From contig JAAUTZ010000024.1 in the NCBI GenBank assembly GCA_012031225.1, forward strand, positions 1 to 41,332: a DNA stretch of 41,332 nt, written 5' to 3'. The position numbers and the translations under genes were made by a program. Positions 16,459 to 25,422 of this stretch are shown in pieces; the first letter of the stretch is position 1; each line of letters starts with the position of its first letter. This DNA comes from Chloroflexaceae bacterium. GTDB taxonomy: Bacteria > Chloroflexota > Chloroflexia > Chloroflexales > Chloroflexaceae. The notes beneath the pieces were generated by a model. It was not told the origin of the DNA. It worked only from the letters and a program-made list of their open reading frames with translations, and did not search any database.

Positions 16459-18954
16459 ATGCAGAATCTTACCCAGCATAGTCAGATTGTTGTTGCCGTC
16501 GCTGATGATGCGCTCTACCATACATTGGTAGGTGCGCTGACGACAGCCGCATATACCATTGCGCGTGTAACGACGGCAACTGAATTAACGGCCCAGTGCC
16601 ATGCTACAGCGGCGGTTGTGCTGATTGCAGATAGCGGTTCGCCCCTGCTTGCTGAAGCCCTTCAGCTGAAGCAGCCGATCTCCGATCCGGCCTTGTGCTT
16701 TATGCTGCTGCTGCACGGAGCAGGCCCGTTGCCTGTTCTCGCCGACGATGCCGATGCGATTCTGCCCCTGCCGCTTGTGCCGGAGATGCTGCTGCGGCAG
16801 GTGCAGCTTGCCTTTCGCATGTTGCACCTTGAGCAGCGCACCCACGCCATGCGGAGTGAGCGCGAACAGAACGAAGCCGAGTTATTGGCAGCCAAAGAGA
16901 CCGCCGAAGCTGCTTCACGGGCGAAATCGGAATTCCTTGCGAATACGAGCCACGAGATCCGCACCCCGCTCAATGCGATCATGGGGATGACTTCGCTGCT
17001 GTTGGACACGAGCCTAACTGCCGAGCAGCGTGATTATGTCGAAACGATCCGCAGTAGCGGCGATACCTTGCTCAATCTAATCAGCGATCTGCTGGATTTC
17101 TCCAAGATCGAGTCGGGGCGGCTTGAGCTAGAGCTACGCCCGTTTATCATTCACGAATGTATCGAAGAAGCCCTCGATCAGGTGGCGGCCCAAGCCGCAT
17201 CCAAGCGGCTGGATGTCTCCTATCATATTGATGATTTTACCCCTGCGATTGCGCTAGGTGATGCCAAGCGGGTGCAGCAGATCCTGCTCAACTTGCTTAG
17301 TAATGCCGTCAAGTTCACCCGCACGGGCGAAGTTGCGGTGCGCGTGACAGCAACTCGGCTAGAGCAGGAAGTTGCCCGTACCGATCAGGTAATCGGGGCA
17401 TGGCAGGATGATGAAGCCGCCTCGTATATGATTGATATTGCCGTCCACGATACCGGCATTGGGATTCCCCCTGACCGCCTGAGCCTGCTCTTTCGCCCCT
17501 TCACACAGGGCGACTCCTCGATGTCACGGCTCTATGGTGGCACTGGGCTAGGGCTAGCCATCAGCAAACGTCTGGCAACGATGATGGGCGGTACGGCATG
17601 GGCCGAGAGTGTCGTTGGGGAAGGTTCCGTCTTTCATTTCACCTTTCAGGCGTGTAGCGTCGTCGGGATGATCCCCGAAAGCATTCGGCCCAATCAGCCG
17701 GAGTTACGCGGCTTGCGCTTGCTGATTGTGGATGATAACGAAACAAGCCGCACCGCCCTGTGTGATATTGCCCGCTATTGGGGCATGCAGCCCTATGCCC
17801 TCAGCTCTGGCGTGGCGGCAATCAATCATTTACAACACGTCAAGGATTACGATCTGGCGATTATTGATCTGCATATGCCGCAAGTAGATGGCTTGCAGCT
17901 AGCGATGGAAATCCGCGCCGATGATCGCCTGTTTAAGCTGCCCTTGATCCTGTTGAGTTCACTCGGCTACCAACTCGATGTGGAAAGCCTCTCGTTTTTC
18001 GCGGGCATCTTGACCCGCCCGATCAAGGCAACCCAACTCTACGAAGGCATTCGCGCTGTGTTCAACCACATCGCCCCTGAACAGCAGACGCGCTTCCGCC
18101 GCCCAAGCATAGATCGGCAGATGGGGGCGCAGATGCCGCTTCAGATTCTGCTTGCCGAAGATAATCTCGTCAACCAGAAAGTTGCGCTGAAGATGCTCGA
18201 AAAGCTCGGCTACACCGCGCAGGTAGCTGAGAATGGGGTTGAGGTGCTGGAGATGCTCAATCACACCCAATTCGACGTGATCCTCATGGATATTCAGATG
18301 CCCATAATGGAAGGGATTGAGACCACGCTCCGCATCCGGCGCAATGCCGATCTGCCGCGCCAGCCGCGCATTATTGCGCTGACGGCGCATGCCTTTCAGG
18401 GCGAACGCGAACGGTATATCGCGCTGGGGATGGATGATTACATTCCCAAGCCGATTGAGATTGAGGCTCTGATGGAGGCCTTGCGGCGCTGTGCGCCAGA
18501 TAGCCAGATGCCGGAACGCCCGCGCCGGGCCCGTGTGCAGAGCGGCGATGGCGAGCCAGAAGCCCCGCCCGATCAGCCGCCACCCCTTGATTGGAGTGTG
18601 CTGGAGGAGTATGCCACGCTGGTGGGCGATACCGATGGCACCGCCACCCGGGAGTTAATAGATCTGTATCTAAGCAGCACACCGAGCCTATTTGAGCGGC
18701 TGCAAGTGGCAGTGCAAAACAACAACTCCTCAGAGGCGGTGCGGGCTGTGCATGATCTCGGCTCGACAAGTGCCAGTGTCGGCGTGCTGCGGCTTTCCAA
18801 GCACGCCCGCACGCTCGAACGGCAGCTGCGCTACGAACGCCCACGCAACGTGCATGAGCGCATTGGGGAATTGCAGGAGATGTTCAACGCGGTGCAAGCC
18901 GAGCTTGCTGATTCGCAGACCCGCATGTTTGCGCCCACCAATGGCGACGGATGA
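16459..18954 (+). CDS. Hybrid sensor histidine kinase with two receiver domains and an Hpt domain
   Basis: An 831-residue BarA-like kinase without membrane segments. Residues 1-125 look like a degenerate receiver: acidic VADDA and D58 are present, but the lysine expected in ILPLPLVP is missing. A coiled coil (125-155) leads to HisKA with H165 ([13 protein letters not shown]), and HATPase boxes [12 protein letters not shown] (N), DTGIGIP (G1) and GGTGLGLAI (G2). Receiver 1 (about 420-535) has D470 but Arg520 (LTRPIK) in place of lysine. Receiver 2 (about 561-675) is complete with D611 and K664. The Hpt domain has H765 in [13 protein letters not shown], where the usual Lys-Gly after the histidine is Gly-Ser. 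The signal is probably cytoplasmic or comes through the N-terminal receiver. No partner regulator is adjacent. Confidence 0.93.
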   Translation: MQNLTQHSQIVVAVADDALYHTLVGALTTAAYTIARVTTATELTAQCHATAAVVLIADSGSPLLAEALQLKQPISDPALCFMLLLHGAGPLPVLADDADAILPLPLVPEMLLRQVQLAFRMLHLEQRTHAMRSEREQNEAELLAAKETAEAASRAKSEFLANTSHEIRTPLNAIMGMTSLLLDTSLTAEQRDYVETIRSSGDTLLNLISDLLDFSKIESGRLELELRPFIIHECIEEALDQVAAQAASKRLDVSYHIDDFTPAIALGDAKRVQQILLNLLSNAVKFTRTGEVAVRVTATRLEQEVARTDQVIGAWQDDEAASYMIDIAVHDTGIGIPPDRLSLLFRPFTQGDSSMSRLYGGTGLGLAISKRLATMMGGTAWAESVVGEGSVFHFTFQACSVVGMIPESIRPNQPELRGLRLLIVDDNETSRTALCDIARYWGMQPYALSSGVAAINHLQHVKDYDLAIIDLHMPQVDGLQLAMEIRADDRLFKLPLILLSSLGYQLDVESLSFFAGILTRPIKATQLYEGIRAVFNHIAPEQQTRFRRPSIDRQMGAQMPLQILLAEDNLVNQKVALKMLEKLGYTAQVAENGVEVLEMLNHTQFDVILMDIQMPIMEGIETTLRIRRNADLPRQPRIIALTAHAFQGERERYIALGMDDYIPKPIEIEALMEALRRCAPDSQMPERPRRARVQSGDGEPEAPPDQPPPLDWSVLEEYATLVGDTDGTATRELIDLYLSSTPSLFERLQVAVQNNNSSEAVRAVHDLGSTSASVGVLRLSKHARTLERQLRYERPRNVHERIGELQEMFNAVQAELADSQTRMFAPTNGDG

Positions 18955-19026
18955 TCGGTGGCGAAGATCAGGTGGCGGGTCTCAAGGGGCAGGTTTGCCG
19001 GACATCGCACGAAGAATAGGGAAGCA

Positions 19027-19080
19027 CAGGCAAGGGATAGGTAGATGGTAGATAGATAGGTATTCCGTATCCTTTGCCTG
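19027..19080. repeat. 13-bp inverted repeat between convergent genes
   Basis: CAGGCAAGGGATA (19027-19039) pairs with TATCCTTTGCCTG (19068-19080), with one G-U pair. The 28-base loop is rich in GATAG steps. It lies between the kinase gene and the convergent small membrane protein gene and may stop transcription from both sides, though no T tract is present. Confidence 0.6.
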
Positions 19081-19106
19081 TTACGCTCCCTAACACCTAC
19101 TTGTCC

Positions 19107-19619
19107 CTACAGCCGGATAGTCTCGCCCGTCGTGGCCCGCTCGTCGGGCTGCACGGTGGGTGGCGGAGCCGGTGCGACAGGCGGGGCAGGTGGCGTGGGC
19201 ACTGGCGGCTGGGCTGGCGGCTGGGCCGCTAGGGTAGGTACGGACTGAACCGGTGCGACTGGTGCGGCACTCGCCATCTGGATGCCGGGCACCTGCACAC
19301 CGAGCTTTGCTAGCAAGCGCACGAGCTGTGCATCTAGCTCGGCTTCGCGCCCGCGTGCCAGCAGGCTGAGACCGGCCAAGATGATGATGCCGGGCATGAC
19401 AAATTCGATCAGGAACAGCACCGCCAAGCCGATCAGCCACAGCCCGCTCTGCACCGCTGCCCCAATGCGCCCCACGCGGCGACGTTCGGTGTAGAGGTAT
19501 GCCCCCGCCGCACTCAAGCCGAGTACCGGCAGCAACCCCCACAACCCGAATGCCATCACCATCCCTAGCACAATCAAGCTCGTCCCAATGATGACCGTTG
19601 TCTTGCGATCCATCTGCAT
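19107..19619 (-). CDS. Small membrane protein with Pro/Ala-rich tail
   Basis: A 170-residue protein. GAGGAAGG lies 6 bases before ATG 19619; GTG 19622 is an alternative. After a short charged N terminus (MDRKTTVII) there are two hydrophobic segments close together (residues about 8-42) and two more around 55-85 (LWLIGLAVLFLIEFVMPGIIIL). The last 60 residues are Pro/Ala/Val-rich, likely disordered and cytoplasmic. No family is recognised. It converges with the kinase gene. Confidence 0.65.
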   Translation of the reverse strand: MQMDRKTTVIIGTSLIVLGMVMAFGLWGLLPVLGLSAAGAYLYTERRRVGRIGAAVQSGLWLIGLAVLFLIEFVMPGIIILAGLSLLARGREAELDAQLVRLLAKLGVQVPGIQMASAAPVAPVQSVPTLAAQPPAQPPVPTPPAPPVAPAPPPTVQPDERATTGETIRL

Positions 19620-19746
19620 CACAAACCTTCCTCTCTATCGTATCTCGTGTATCGTATTGTTATCGTCATTCTTGAGCCTATGACGTAGGGCACGCGGGCA
19701 ATGTTGCAGGGCATGGCGATGGCGGGGTACGCTGTGCAGGGGGATG

Positions 19747-19776
19747 TTCAAGCGGGCTTGCAGGCTTTGTTATAAT
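19747..19776 (+). promoter_or_regulatory. Promoter candidate for the YajQ-family gene
   Basis: TATAAT at 19771-19776 is a perfect -10 box; TTCAAG at 19747-19752 at 18 bases is a weak -35 box. The start codon lies 70 bases further on. Confidence 0.5.
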
Positions 19777-19846
19777 ACCCCTATCAGCAAGAGTGCCAAA
19801 TACTATCGCTATGGTATGCGGAAAGAAAAGAAAGGAGCAACAGCCG

Positions 19847-20344
19847 ATGGCTTCCGAAAACAGCTTCGATATTGTTTCCGATTTTGATCGGCAGGAGTTG
19901 ATCAATGCCCTCGATCAAGCCCGCCGCGATGTCGGCACACGCTACGATCTCAAAGATACGGGCACGGTGATAGACCTCACGCAAACTGAACTCAGTATCA
20001 CCACCGACACCGAGATGTCGCTACGGAGTGTGCGCGACATTATCGAGACGAAGATGCTGCGGCGGAACCTCTCGCTCAAAATCCTCGATTTCGGCACGGC
20101 GGAGGATGTCAGTGGCGGGCGCGTCAAGCAGACGGCAACGCTCCGCAAGGGGATTGACACGGAGCTTGCAAAGAAGCTCCAGAAGCTGATCCGCGATCAG
20201 TTCCCCAAGGTGCAGGGGCGCATTCAGGGCGATACGCTACGGATCGTGAGTAAGAGCCGCGATGAGCTACAGGCGGTGATCCAGTTTATGCGCGAGCAGG
20301 AAGGCGACTTGCCCATGCCCCTGCAATACACCAACTATCGCTAG
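19847..20344 (+). CDS. YajQ-family nucleotide-binding protein
   Basis: A 165-residue protein with AAAGGAG ahead of ATG 19847. It follows the family closely: SFDIVSDFDRQELINALDQA at the N terminus, RYDLKDTGTVIDL, RRNLSLKILDFG, KQTATLRKGID, AKKLQKLIRDQFPKVQGRIQG and RIVSKSRDELQAVI, ending in LQYTNYR. YajQ proteins have two ferredoxin-like modules, and some bind cyclic di-GMP and act on transcription. Which nucleotide is bound here is not known. It is cytoplasmic and single-gene. Confidence 0.93.
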   Translation: MASENSFDIVSDFDRQELINALDQARRDVGTRYDLKDTGTVIDLTQTELSITTDTEMSLRSVRDIIETKMLRRNLSLKILDFGTAEDVSGGRVKQTATLRKGIDTELAKKLQKLIRDQFPKVQGRIQGDTLRIVSKSRDELQAVIQFMREQEGDLPMPLQYTNYR

Positions 20345-20409
20345 CTGGGGCGGCTGTGGGGAAAAGCAGAACGTGCGCGGGGGGCCTGCCCCCGCCGCCA
20401 CCCGCTTGC

Positions 20410-21003
20410 CTACAGGGTCGGCTCGGCGGGTAGCTCTGGCGCAAGATCAGGCAGGGCGGCATGCTCGTCGTCCACGTTCCGCAACGTGTCTAGATTGGTG
20501 ATGCGCTCGGTGTACAGGATCCCGTTCAGGTGGTCTATCTCGTGTTGCATGGCCCACCCCAGCAGATCGCCCGCCCGCCGGATGCGCTGGCGTTTGCCGT
20601 CAAGGTCTTGAAACTCGACGGTAGCCCACGTTGCGCGGGGCACTTCGCCATACCAGCAGGGCAAGCTCAAGCAGCCCTCCATGCGTGGCACATACTCCTC
20701 ACTGAGCTTGACAATGCGCGGGTTTAGCAGCACGTAGGGGCGGGCAGGCTCGATGATCGCATCGGTCTCGTCACCATTTGCATCAGTCTCATAGAGGGGC
20801 GGGATCTCGATAATCGTGAGCTGGATCGGTAGCCCGATCTGGGGCGCAGCCAAGCCTACCCCCTGCGCGGCGTGCAGCGTCTCAAACATATCCGCAATCA
20901 AGGCTTTCAACTTCGGATCGGGGAGCTTAATCGGGCGACAGTGCGCTTTCAAAATCTTGCGGTCTGCGGCATCGTCTATACGAAGAATGCGTCGTGTAGC
21001 CAT
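20410..21003 (-). CDS. def: Peptide deformylase
   Basis: A 197-residue enzyme that removes the formyl group from the first methionine of new proteins. All three signatures are present: GVGLAAPQIG (residues 48-57), EGCLSLP with the metal ligand C111, and QHEIDHLNG with H154, E155 and H158. An insertion after IIEIPPLYETD (about residues 68-86, acidic) is longer than in short bacterial forms, and there is a 25-residue C-terminal tail. The gene is not next to fmt. It is divergent from the lipoprotein gene, with -10 boxes only 15 bases apart. Confidence 0.94.
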   Translation of the reverse strand: MATRRILRIDDAADRKILKAHCRPIKLPDPKLKALIADMFETLHAAQGVGLAAPQIGLPIQLTIIEIPPLYETDANGDETDAIIEPARPYVLLNPRIVKLSEEYVPRMEGCLSLPCWYGEVPRATWATVEFQDLDGKRQRIRRAGDLLGWAMQHEIDHLNGILYTERITNLDTLRNVDDEHAALPDLAPELPAEPTL

Positions 21004-21036
21004 AGTTCGGTTGCCTTTCCTGCACAGTGCGGTGTC

Positions 21037-21065
21037 TTGTCTGAATTATAACATATTGGTATAAT
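21037..21065 (+). promoter_or_regulatory. Promoter of the lipoprotein-rimI unit, overlapping the def promoter
   Basis: TTGTCT (21037-21042) and TATAAT (21060-21065) with a 17-base spacer point right. On the minus strand TATAAT is the complement of 21045-21050, pointing to def, with a weak -35 box. The two promoters overlap and should compete for polymerase. Confidence 0.65.
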
Positions 21066-21101
21066 AGCGAGGTGAGCTATCAAGCACACAGGAGGATTTG
21101 C

Positions 21102-21929
21102 ATGATTTCAGCTCCCTTACGAGCCGCGACGCTCGTGTTCCTACTATTGGTGGGCATCCCGTTGCTGTCTACCTGTAGTGGATCAGATCAAGTCTTGTAC
21201 GTTCAAGCGTTAGTCAATGATGCCCCGACCTATGCTGGGCAAGAGATTACGGTAGATGGCGCATATGTCTGGCGCCCCGGCGACCCGACGCTCTCCGTGT
21301 TGGCCCTTGGGGTAAGCACCCTCGATAGTGGCCTTGATGCCCAACCGCTCGGCGAAACGATTTGGCTGGAAGGCTTTCCCGCCGAAGTGACCAATGACCT
21401 GCATCGGCCCGGCGATTCAGTGTATGGCTTTGTGCGCGTCTCGGGCACCTTCGAGACGGGTGGTGGCTTCGGGCCTACGGGCGATTTCCAGCACCAACTT
21501 ACGGTGACTGCGGCCCAATCCATTGAGCAGGTGCGGCTGGTGGAACAACGCATAGATAACCGCCCGCTCGGTGAAGGCAAGGTGGACTTCCGCGAATTGC
21601 AGCGCAACCCGCAAGCCTACAATGGGCAGACGATCACAACGCAAGGCTACTACTTCTGGAATTCGATCATCTATGTGCTGGCGGAAGGGATTGCAACCGA
21701 AGAGAACGGCAGTAGCCCGCGCCCGCTCGGTGAGCCAATCTGGATGGAAGGGTTCCCGCCGGATCAATCCGCGCTGCTCAATGTAGGCCCCAACAATAGC
21801 TTCGTGTGGGGCTTGGTCGAGGTGACCGGCAGATTTGAAACCGGGGGCAGCTTCGGCAAAGATGGAGCCTACCAGAGCCTCTTTACGGTCGAGTCGGCTA
21901 CGGTTTTGGAACAGACTCGGATGCAATAA
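21102..21929 (+). CDS. Lipoprotein with two copies of an OB-like domain
   Basis: A 275-residue protein with AGGAGG ahead of ATG 21102. The N terminus is hydrophobic and ends in LLSTC (C25), a lipobox-like site with Thr at -1. The mature protein is an internal duplication: APTYAGQEITVDGAYVW, LGETIWLEGFP and VSGTFETGGGFG in the first half match QAYNGQTITTQGYYFW, LGEPIWMEGFP and VTGRFETGGSFG in the second. The strand pattern (NGQ-ITVxGxYxW ... VEVTGRFE) recalls OB-fold lipoprotein domains, an inference. The function is unknown. rimI follows after 14 bases, so the two are likely cotranscribed. Confidence 0.78.
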   Translation: MISAPLRAATLVFLLLVGIPLLSTCSGSDQVLYVQALVNDAPTYAGQEITVDGAYVWRPGDPTLSVLALGVSTLDSGLDAQPLGETIWLEGFPAEVTNDLHRPGDSVYGFVRVSGTFETGGGFGPTGDFQHQLTVTAAQSIEQVRLVEQRIDNRPLGEGKVDFRELQRNPQAYNGQTITTQGYYFWNSIIYVLAEGIATEENGSSPRPLGEPIWMEGFPPDQSALLNVGPNNSFVWGLVEVTGRFETGGSFGKDGAYQSLFTVESATVLEQTRMQ

Positions 21930-21943
21930 TCCCGTAGGAGCCG

Positions 21944-22570
21944 GTGTACTATTTTGTAGAGCCAATGACGGAAGCCGACATACCGCAGGTGCAGGCGGTA
22001 GAGCAGACCAGTTTCCATACCAACTGGTCTGCCACTACCTACCGCCGCGAACTCCGCAACACGGCTAGCTGTCGCTATGTGGTGGCCCGAGCTAGCCCTA
22101 CACCGCCCCCGCCCCGTGCGGAACGCCCGCGCCGCAACGGTCTCTTTGCGCATCTCTTTGGCAGCCTCGTCAATCCGCACTACTTCGGCGGTGCTGCGCC
22201 CCTCGTTGGCTATGGCGGGCTGTGGGTGACGCTCGAAGAGGGGCACATTACGGTGATTGCCGTAGACCCGCCCTATCGCGGGCGCGGCATCGGCGAGCTA
22301 CTGCTGAATAGCTTAATTGATGCGTCGTTTGAAATGGGTTCAACGGCATTGACGCTAGAGGTGCGTGACTCGAATACCGCCGCGCAGCAACTCTACCTGA
22401 AGTACGGCTTCTTGCCTGCGGGCAAGCGCAAACGTTACTACACCGACAATGGCGAAGATGCCGTGATTATGTGGACCGAGCCGATGAACACCCCTGAGTA
22501 TCAGGCCCGGCTGCGGGGCCTGCGCCAGCAACTCTACACCCGGCTGCGCGACCAAGTGCCGCAGCCCTGA
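21944..22570 (+). CDS. rimI: GNAT acetyltransferase, RimI-like (ribosomal protein S18 N-terminal acetyltransferase)
   Basis: A 208-residue protein starting at GTG 21944, with AGGAG upstream. It has the RimI pattern: MTEADIPQVQAVEQTSFHTNWS, the acetyl-CoA loop VDPPYRGRGIGELLLNSLID, and LEVRDSNTAAQQLYLKYGFLPAGKRKRYYTD spread over the C-terminal half. Between strands there is an insertion of about 40 residues, partly Pro/Arg-rich (TPPPPRAERPRR), absent from typical RimI of about 150 residues, and a 30-residue C-terminal extension. RimI acetylates the N-terminal alanine of ribosomal protein S18 and sometimes other proteins. Relatives with different targets cannot be excluded. Confidence 0.85.
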   Translation: MYYFVEPMTEADIPQVQAVEQTSFHTNWSATTYRRELRNTASCRYVVARASPTPPPPRAERPRRNGLFAHLFGSLVNPHYFGGAAPLVGYGGLWVTLEEGHITVIAVDPPYRGRGIGELLLNSLIDASFEMGSTALTLEVRDSNTAAQQLYLKYGFLPAGKRKRYYTDNGEDAVIMWTEPMNTPEYQARLRGLRQQLYTRLRDQVPQP

Positions 22571-22739
22571 GATCCCAACATCCACACCCATCACTTCACC
22601 AGATTGTCACTTGACGGTCTCTGCGTAGGCAATGCCGCGTGGTACACTAGAGGCAGAATGGCGACGGCGATCAGATCGGCTCGTTTATCGTTTGCGCCAT
22701 CCGACTGCACGACTGCCACCGAAAGGAGATACACGACTA

Positions 22740-23600
22740 ATGATCCATTTGATCCAACTATCCCAAGCACCCCAACTATCCCCTCGCACGCCACAGCAAC
22801 CCGCACCCACCCCACCCCGATCACGGCTGCGCTGGCGTGCGCTGCTCACGCTGAGCCTGCTCTGCATGCTCCTGCTTGTGCCCGCTGCACCTGCCACAGC
22901 TGGTGGGGCAGATGTGGCCCTTGTCCTATTACCGGCTCCGAATGTGAGTGTGGCACCCGGTGGGATCATCACCTACGAGATCAAGCTCCAGAATTTTGGG
23001 CGCAGTGGGGCGCGGCATGTCCTTGTTGAGATGCCCTATGATCCGCAGCTCGTGCAAGTCCTCGATGTACAATTTGAGCATAAGAAAGATGTTGTTGGCT
23101 CGGCAGGCCCAGATCGCGTGCGGATGACGTTTGATGGGGTGCAAGGGACGGGCATCGTCCGTAAAGCCTACCTGCGGATGCAGGTATTGCCCGATGTACC
23201 GATTGGCACGGTGATCAATATGTGGGCCGGCTATGGCTGGGATAGTGCAGGCGGAGGGAGCCGGGCCGGGCTTAGTTCCAATGCTGCTCCGGTAGTGGTG
23301 CTTGAGCAGGATATGTCATCCGAGTGGGCGTGGATGGCGGTTGATCCAGCGCAGGCTCCGGCGGGGACGCTGTTCCAGTTCTACACCAATCGCCTGTTGC
23401 CGGGTGAGCGCACTGTGGTAGAATTGATTGCACCGTATGGCACGCGCCGCTTCGAGCAGAAAGCCACGGTAAATGATCGTGGCGAGTTCTGGTTTGAGGT
23501 CAAGAGTCACAGCCTTCCGCCGGGGCTATTCACCCTAGGCATTCGTGGCGAGCGCAGTAACTTGACGGCGGCAGTGAATTTTGAGGTGACACAGGAGTAA
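22740..23600 (+). CDS. Secreted protein with an immunoglobulin-like/DUF11-type domain
   Basis: A 286-residue protein. ATG 22740 has AAAGGAG about 11 bases upstream; a longer frame to 22632 is not supported. Residues about 1-30 are Pro/Gln/Arg-rich, followed by a hydrophobic signal near 30-50 with a likely cleavage after ATA. The mature part starts ADVALVLLPAPNVSVAPGG and ITYEIKLQNFGRSGARHVLV, the pattern of DUF11/CARDB-like beta-sandwich domains of cell-surface proteins. The second half contains another beta-rich section ending in FTLGIRGERSNL. No catalytic motif is visible. pth follows after 14 bases. Confidence 0.7.
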   Translation: MIHLIQLSQAPQLSPRTPQQPAPTPPRSRLRWRALLTLSLLCMLLLVPAAPATAGGADVALVLLPAPNVSVAPGGIITYEIKLQNFGRSGARHVLVEMPYDPQLVQVLDVQFEHKKDVVGSAGPDRVRMTFDGVQGTGIVRKAYLRMQVLPDVPIGTVINMWAGYGWDSAGGGSRAGLSSNAAPVVVLEQDMSSEWAWMAVDPAQAPAGTLFQFYTNRLLPGERTVVELIAPYGTRRFEQKATVNDRGEFWFEVKSHSLPPGLFTLGIRGERSNLTAAVNFEVTQE

Positions 23601-23614
23601 CCCAACACCCTGCT

Positions 23615-24178
23615 ATGTGGATTATCGTAGGACTTGGCAATCCGGGGGCACAGTATGCCCGCACGCGCCACAATGTGGGCTTTATGGCACTGGATCGCCT
23701 CGCCGAGCGGCACGGGCTACGCTTTGGAGTGCGTCGCGCCAATGCCGAGCTGGTTGAGGGGCATATGCGTGGGCAGCGGGTGGTGCTGGCCAAGCCCCAA
23801 ACCTTTATGAACCTGAGTGGGCGCAGTGTGGTTGCCTTGAAGAACTGGTACAAGATTGATCTTGCTGAGAGCCTGCTGGTCGTCTACGATGATCTGGATC
23901 TGCCCTTTGCGCGGCTCCGCCTACGCCAGCGCGGCAGTGCGGGCACGCACAACGGCATGCGCTCCATCGTCAATCTGACCGGCACGACGGAATTTGCGCG
24001 GCTGCGGATCGGGATTGACAAGCCGCCACCGCAGTGGGATGTGGCCAATTATGTGCTGTCCCGCTGGAGCAGTGCCGAAGAAGCTGAACTCCCCGCGCTG
24101 CTTGACCACACCAGCGAAGTGATTGAGACGATCATCGAGCATGGCGTAGATGCCGCGATGAACCAGTACAACCGCTAG
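23615..24178 (+). CDS. pth: Peptidyl-tRNA hydrolase
   Basis: A 187-residue enzyme that frees tRNA from peptidyl-tRNA dropped by ribosomes. Signature residues are all present: VGLGNPG with N9, RHNVGF with H19, FMNLSG with N66, DDLDLP with D92, and GSAGTHNGMRSI with N113. The length is typical of bacterial Pth. It lies 14 bases after the secreted beta-rich protein gene, and is probably cotranscribed with it despite an unrelated role. Confidence 0.96.
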   Translation: MWIIVGLGNPGAQYARTRHNVGFMALDRLAERHGLRFGVRRANAELVEGHMRGQRVVLAKPQTFMNLSGRSVVALKNWYKIDLAESLLVVYDDLDLPFARLRLRQRGSAGTHNGMRSIVNLTGTTEFARLRIGIDKPPPQWDVANYVLSRWSSAEEAELPALLDHTSEVIETIIEHGVDAAMNQYNR

Positions 24179-24432
24179 GTGCGGTGAGCTGGCCCTGCTC
24201 CCTCCATTCCGAACGCTCCGCTATCGCCTGCACGGCTCCGGCACGAAACAGCGCATCGTGGTATACTGAATCTCAAGAAGCCCCGCCTGTGCGTTGCCCG
24301 TGTGCCGGTAAGCACATCCCGCCAAGCACAAGCCACACACGCTGCCAGTAGGTGCGCCTGATCCTGTTACCACCACCCGCGCCGATTGGCTAGCACCGAA
24401 ACACCAACCGACAGCCGAAGAAAGGGTTGTGC

Positions 24433-25398
24433 ATGTTCAACACAATTGATGAGGTGCGTAGCGCACTGAGCAAGCAGCAGTATATCCCCTCGCAAGAGAT
24501 CACCACCGCCATGTTCCTCGCCGATAAGCTCGGCAAGCCCCTGCTCGCCGAAGGCCCCGCTGGAGTGGGCAAGACCGAATTGGCGAAAGTCTGGGCGGCG
24601 GCAACTGGGCGCGAGCTGATCCGCTTGCAGTGCTATGAGGGGCTGGACGAAAGCAAAGCCCTGTATGAGTGGGAATACTCCAAGCAGCTGCTCTACACGC
24701 AGCTCCTGCGCGATAAGCTCGGCGATCTGCTCAGCACCTCCGGCAGCCTGCGCGAGGCGGCAGATCGGCTGGCGGCTGAGGATGATGTGTTCTTCTCGGA
24801 ACGCTTTCTGTTGCGCCGCCCCCTGCTCCGGGCGATCACTAGTGAGCAGCCCACCGTGCTGCTGATTGATGAGATTGACCGCGCCGATGCCGAGTTTGAA
24901 GCCTTCCTGCTGGAGGTGTTGAGCGACTTTCAGGTGAGCGTGCCCGAACTCGGCACGCTGAAAGCGGTGCATCGCCCCACTGTGATCCTGACTAGCAACA
25001 ACACCCGCGAACTGAGCGAAGCCCTCAAACGCCGCTGCCTTTACGTCTATGTGGATTACCCCGATCAGGATGCCGAACTGCGGATCGTCAAGCTGAAAGT
25101 GCCCGAACTGAGTGGCAAGCTGGCTGAACAGGCGGTGGCGTTTGTGCAGCAGTTGCGGATGCTTGACCTGAAGAAGCACCCTAGTGTCAGTGAGACGATA
25201 GATTGGGCCAAAGCCTTAGTGCAATTGAATGCGCGTGCGCTGGATCGGCAGACGCTGGAGAGTACGCTGAGTGTGCTGCTCAAATACGAAAGCGACCTGC
25301 AACGCGCCCGCCGTGCTACCGCCCAGAGTGATGAGCCGTCCCCATCGCGCCGCCGCAATAACCCGCCGCGCCTCGATGATTATGAGAACTACCGCTAG
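24433..25398 (+). CDS. MoxR-type AAA+ ATPase (CoxD-like)
   Basis: A 321-residue AAA+ protein. ATG 24433 follows AAAGGG at 7 bases; a TTG two codons earlier is less likely. Motifs are Walker A GPAGVGKT (41-48), Walker B VLLIDEID (142-149), and the sensor/arginine-finger region LTSNNTRELSEALKRRC. This group (MoxR, CoxD) usually works with a VWA protein encoded next to it to insert metal or activate an enzyme. The next gene, 24 bases downstream, encodes such a VWA protein, so the two form a chaperone pair. No carbon monoxide dehydrogenase genes are in the window, so the client is unknown. Confidence 0.92.
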   Translation: MFNTIDEVRSALSKQQYIPSQEITTAMFLADKLGKPLLAEGPAGVGKTELAKVWAAATGRELIRLQCYEGLDESKALYEWEYSKQLLYTQLLRDKLGDLLSTSGSLREAADRLAAEDDVFFSERFLLRRPLLRAITSEQPTVLLIDEIDRADAEFEAFLLEVLSDFQVSVPELGTLKAVHRPTVILTSNNTRELSEALKRRCLYVYVDYPDQDAELRIVKLKVPELSGKLAEQAVAFVQQLRMLDLKKHPSVSETIDWAKALVQLNARALDRQTLESTLSVLLKYESDLQRARRATAQSDEPSPSRRRNNPPRLDDYENYR

Positions 25399-25422
25399 CA
25401 CGAGAGAAGGGACAGGGCTACT

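Noticed and set aside
24179-24432. tRNA or small RNA gene before the MoxR gene
   Set aside because: No cloverleaf or CCA end was found; only a TATACT box at 24262-24267 without a good -35 box.
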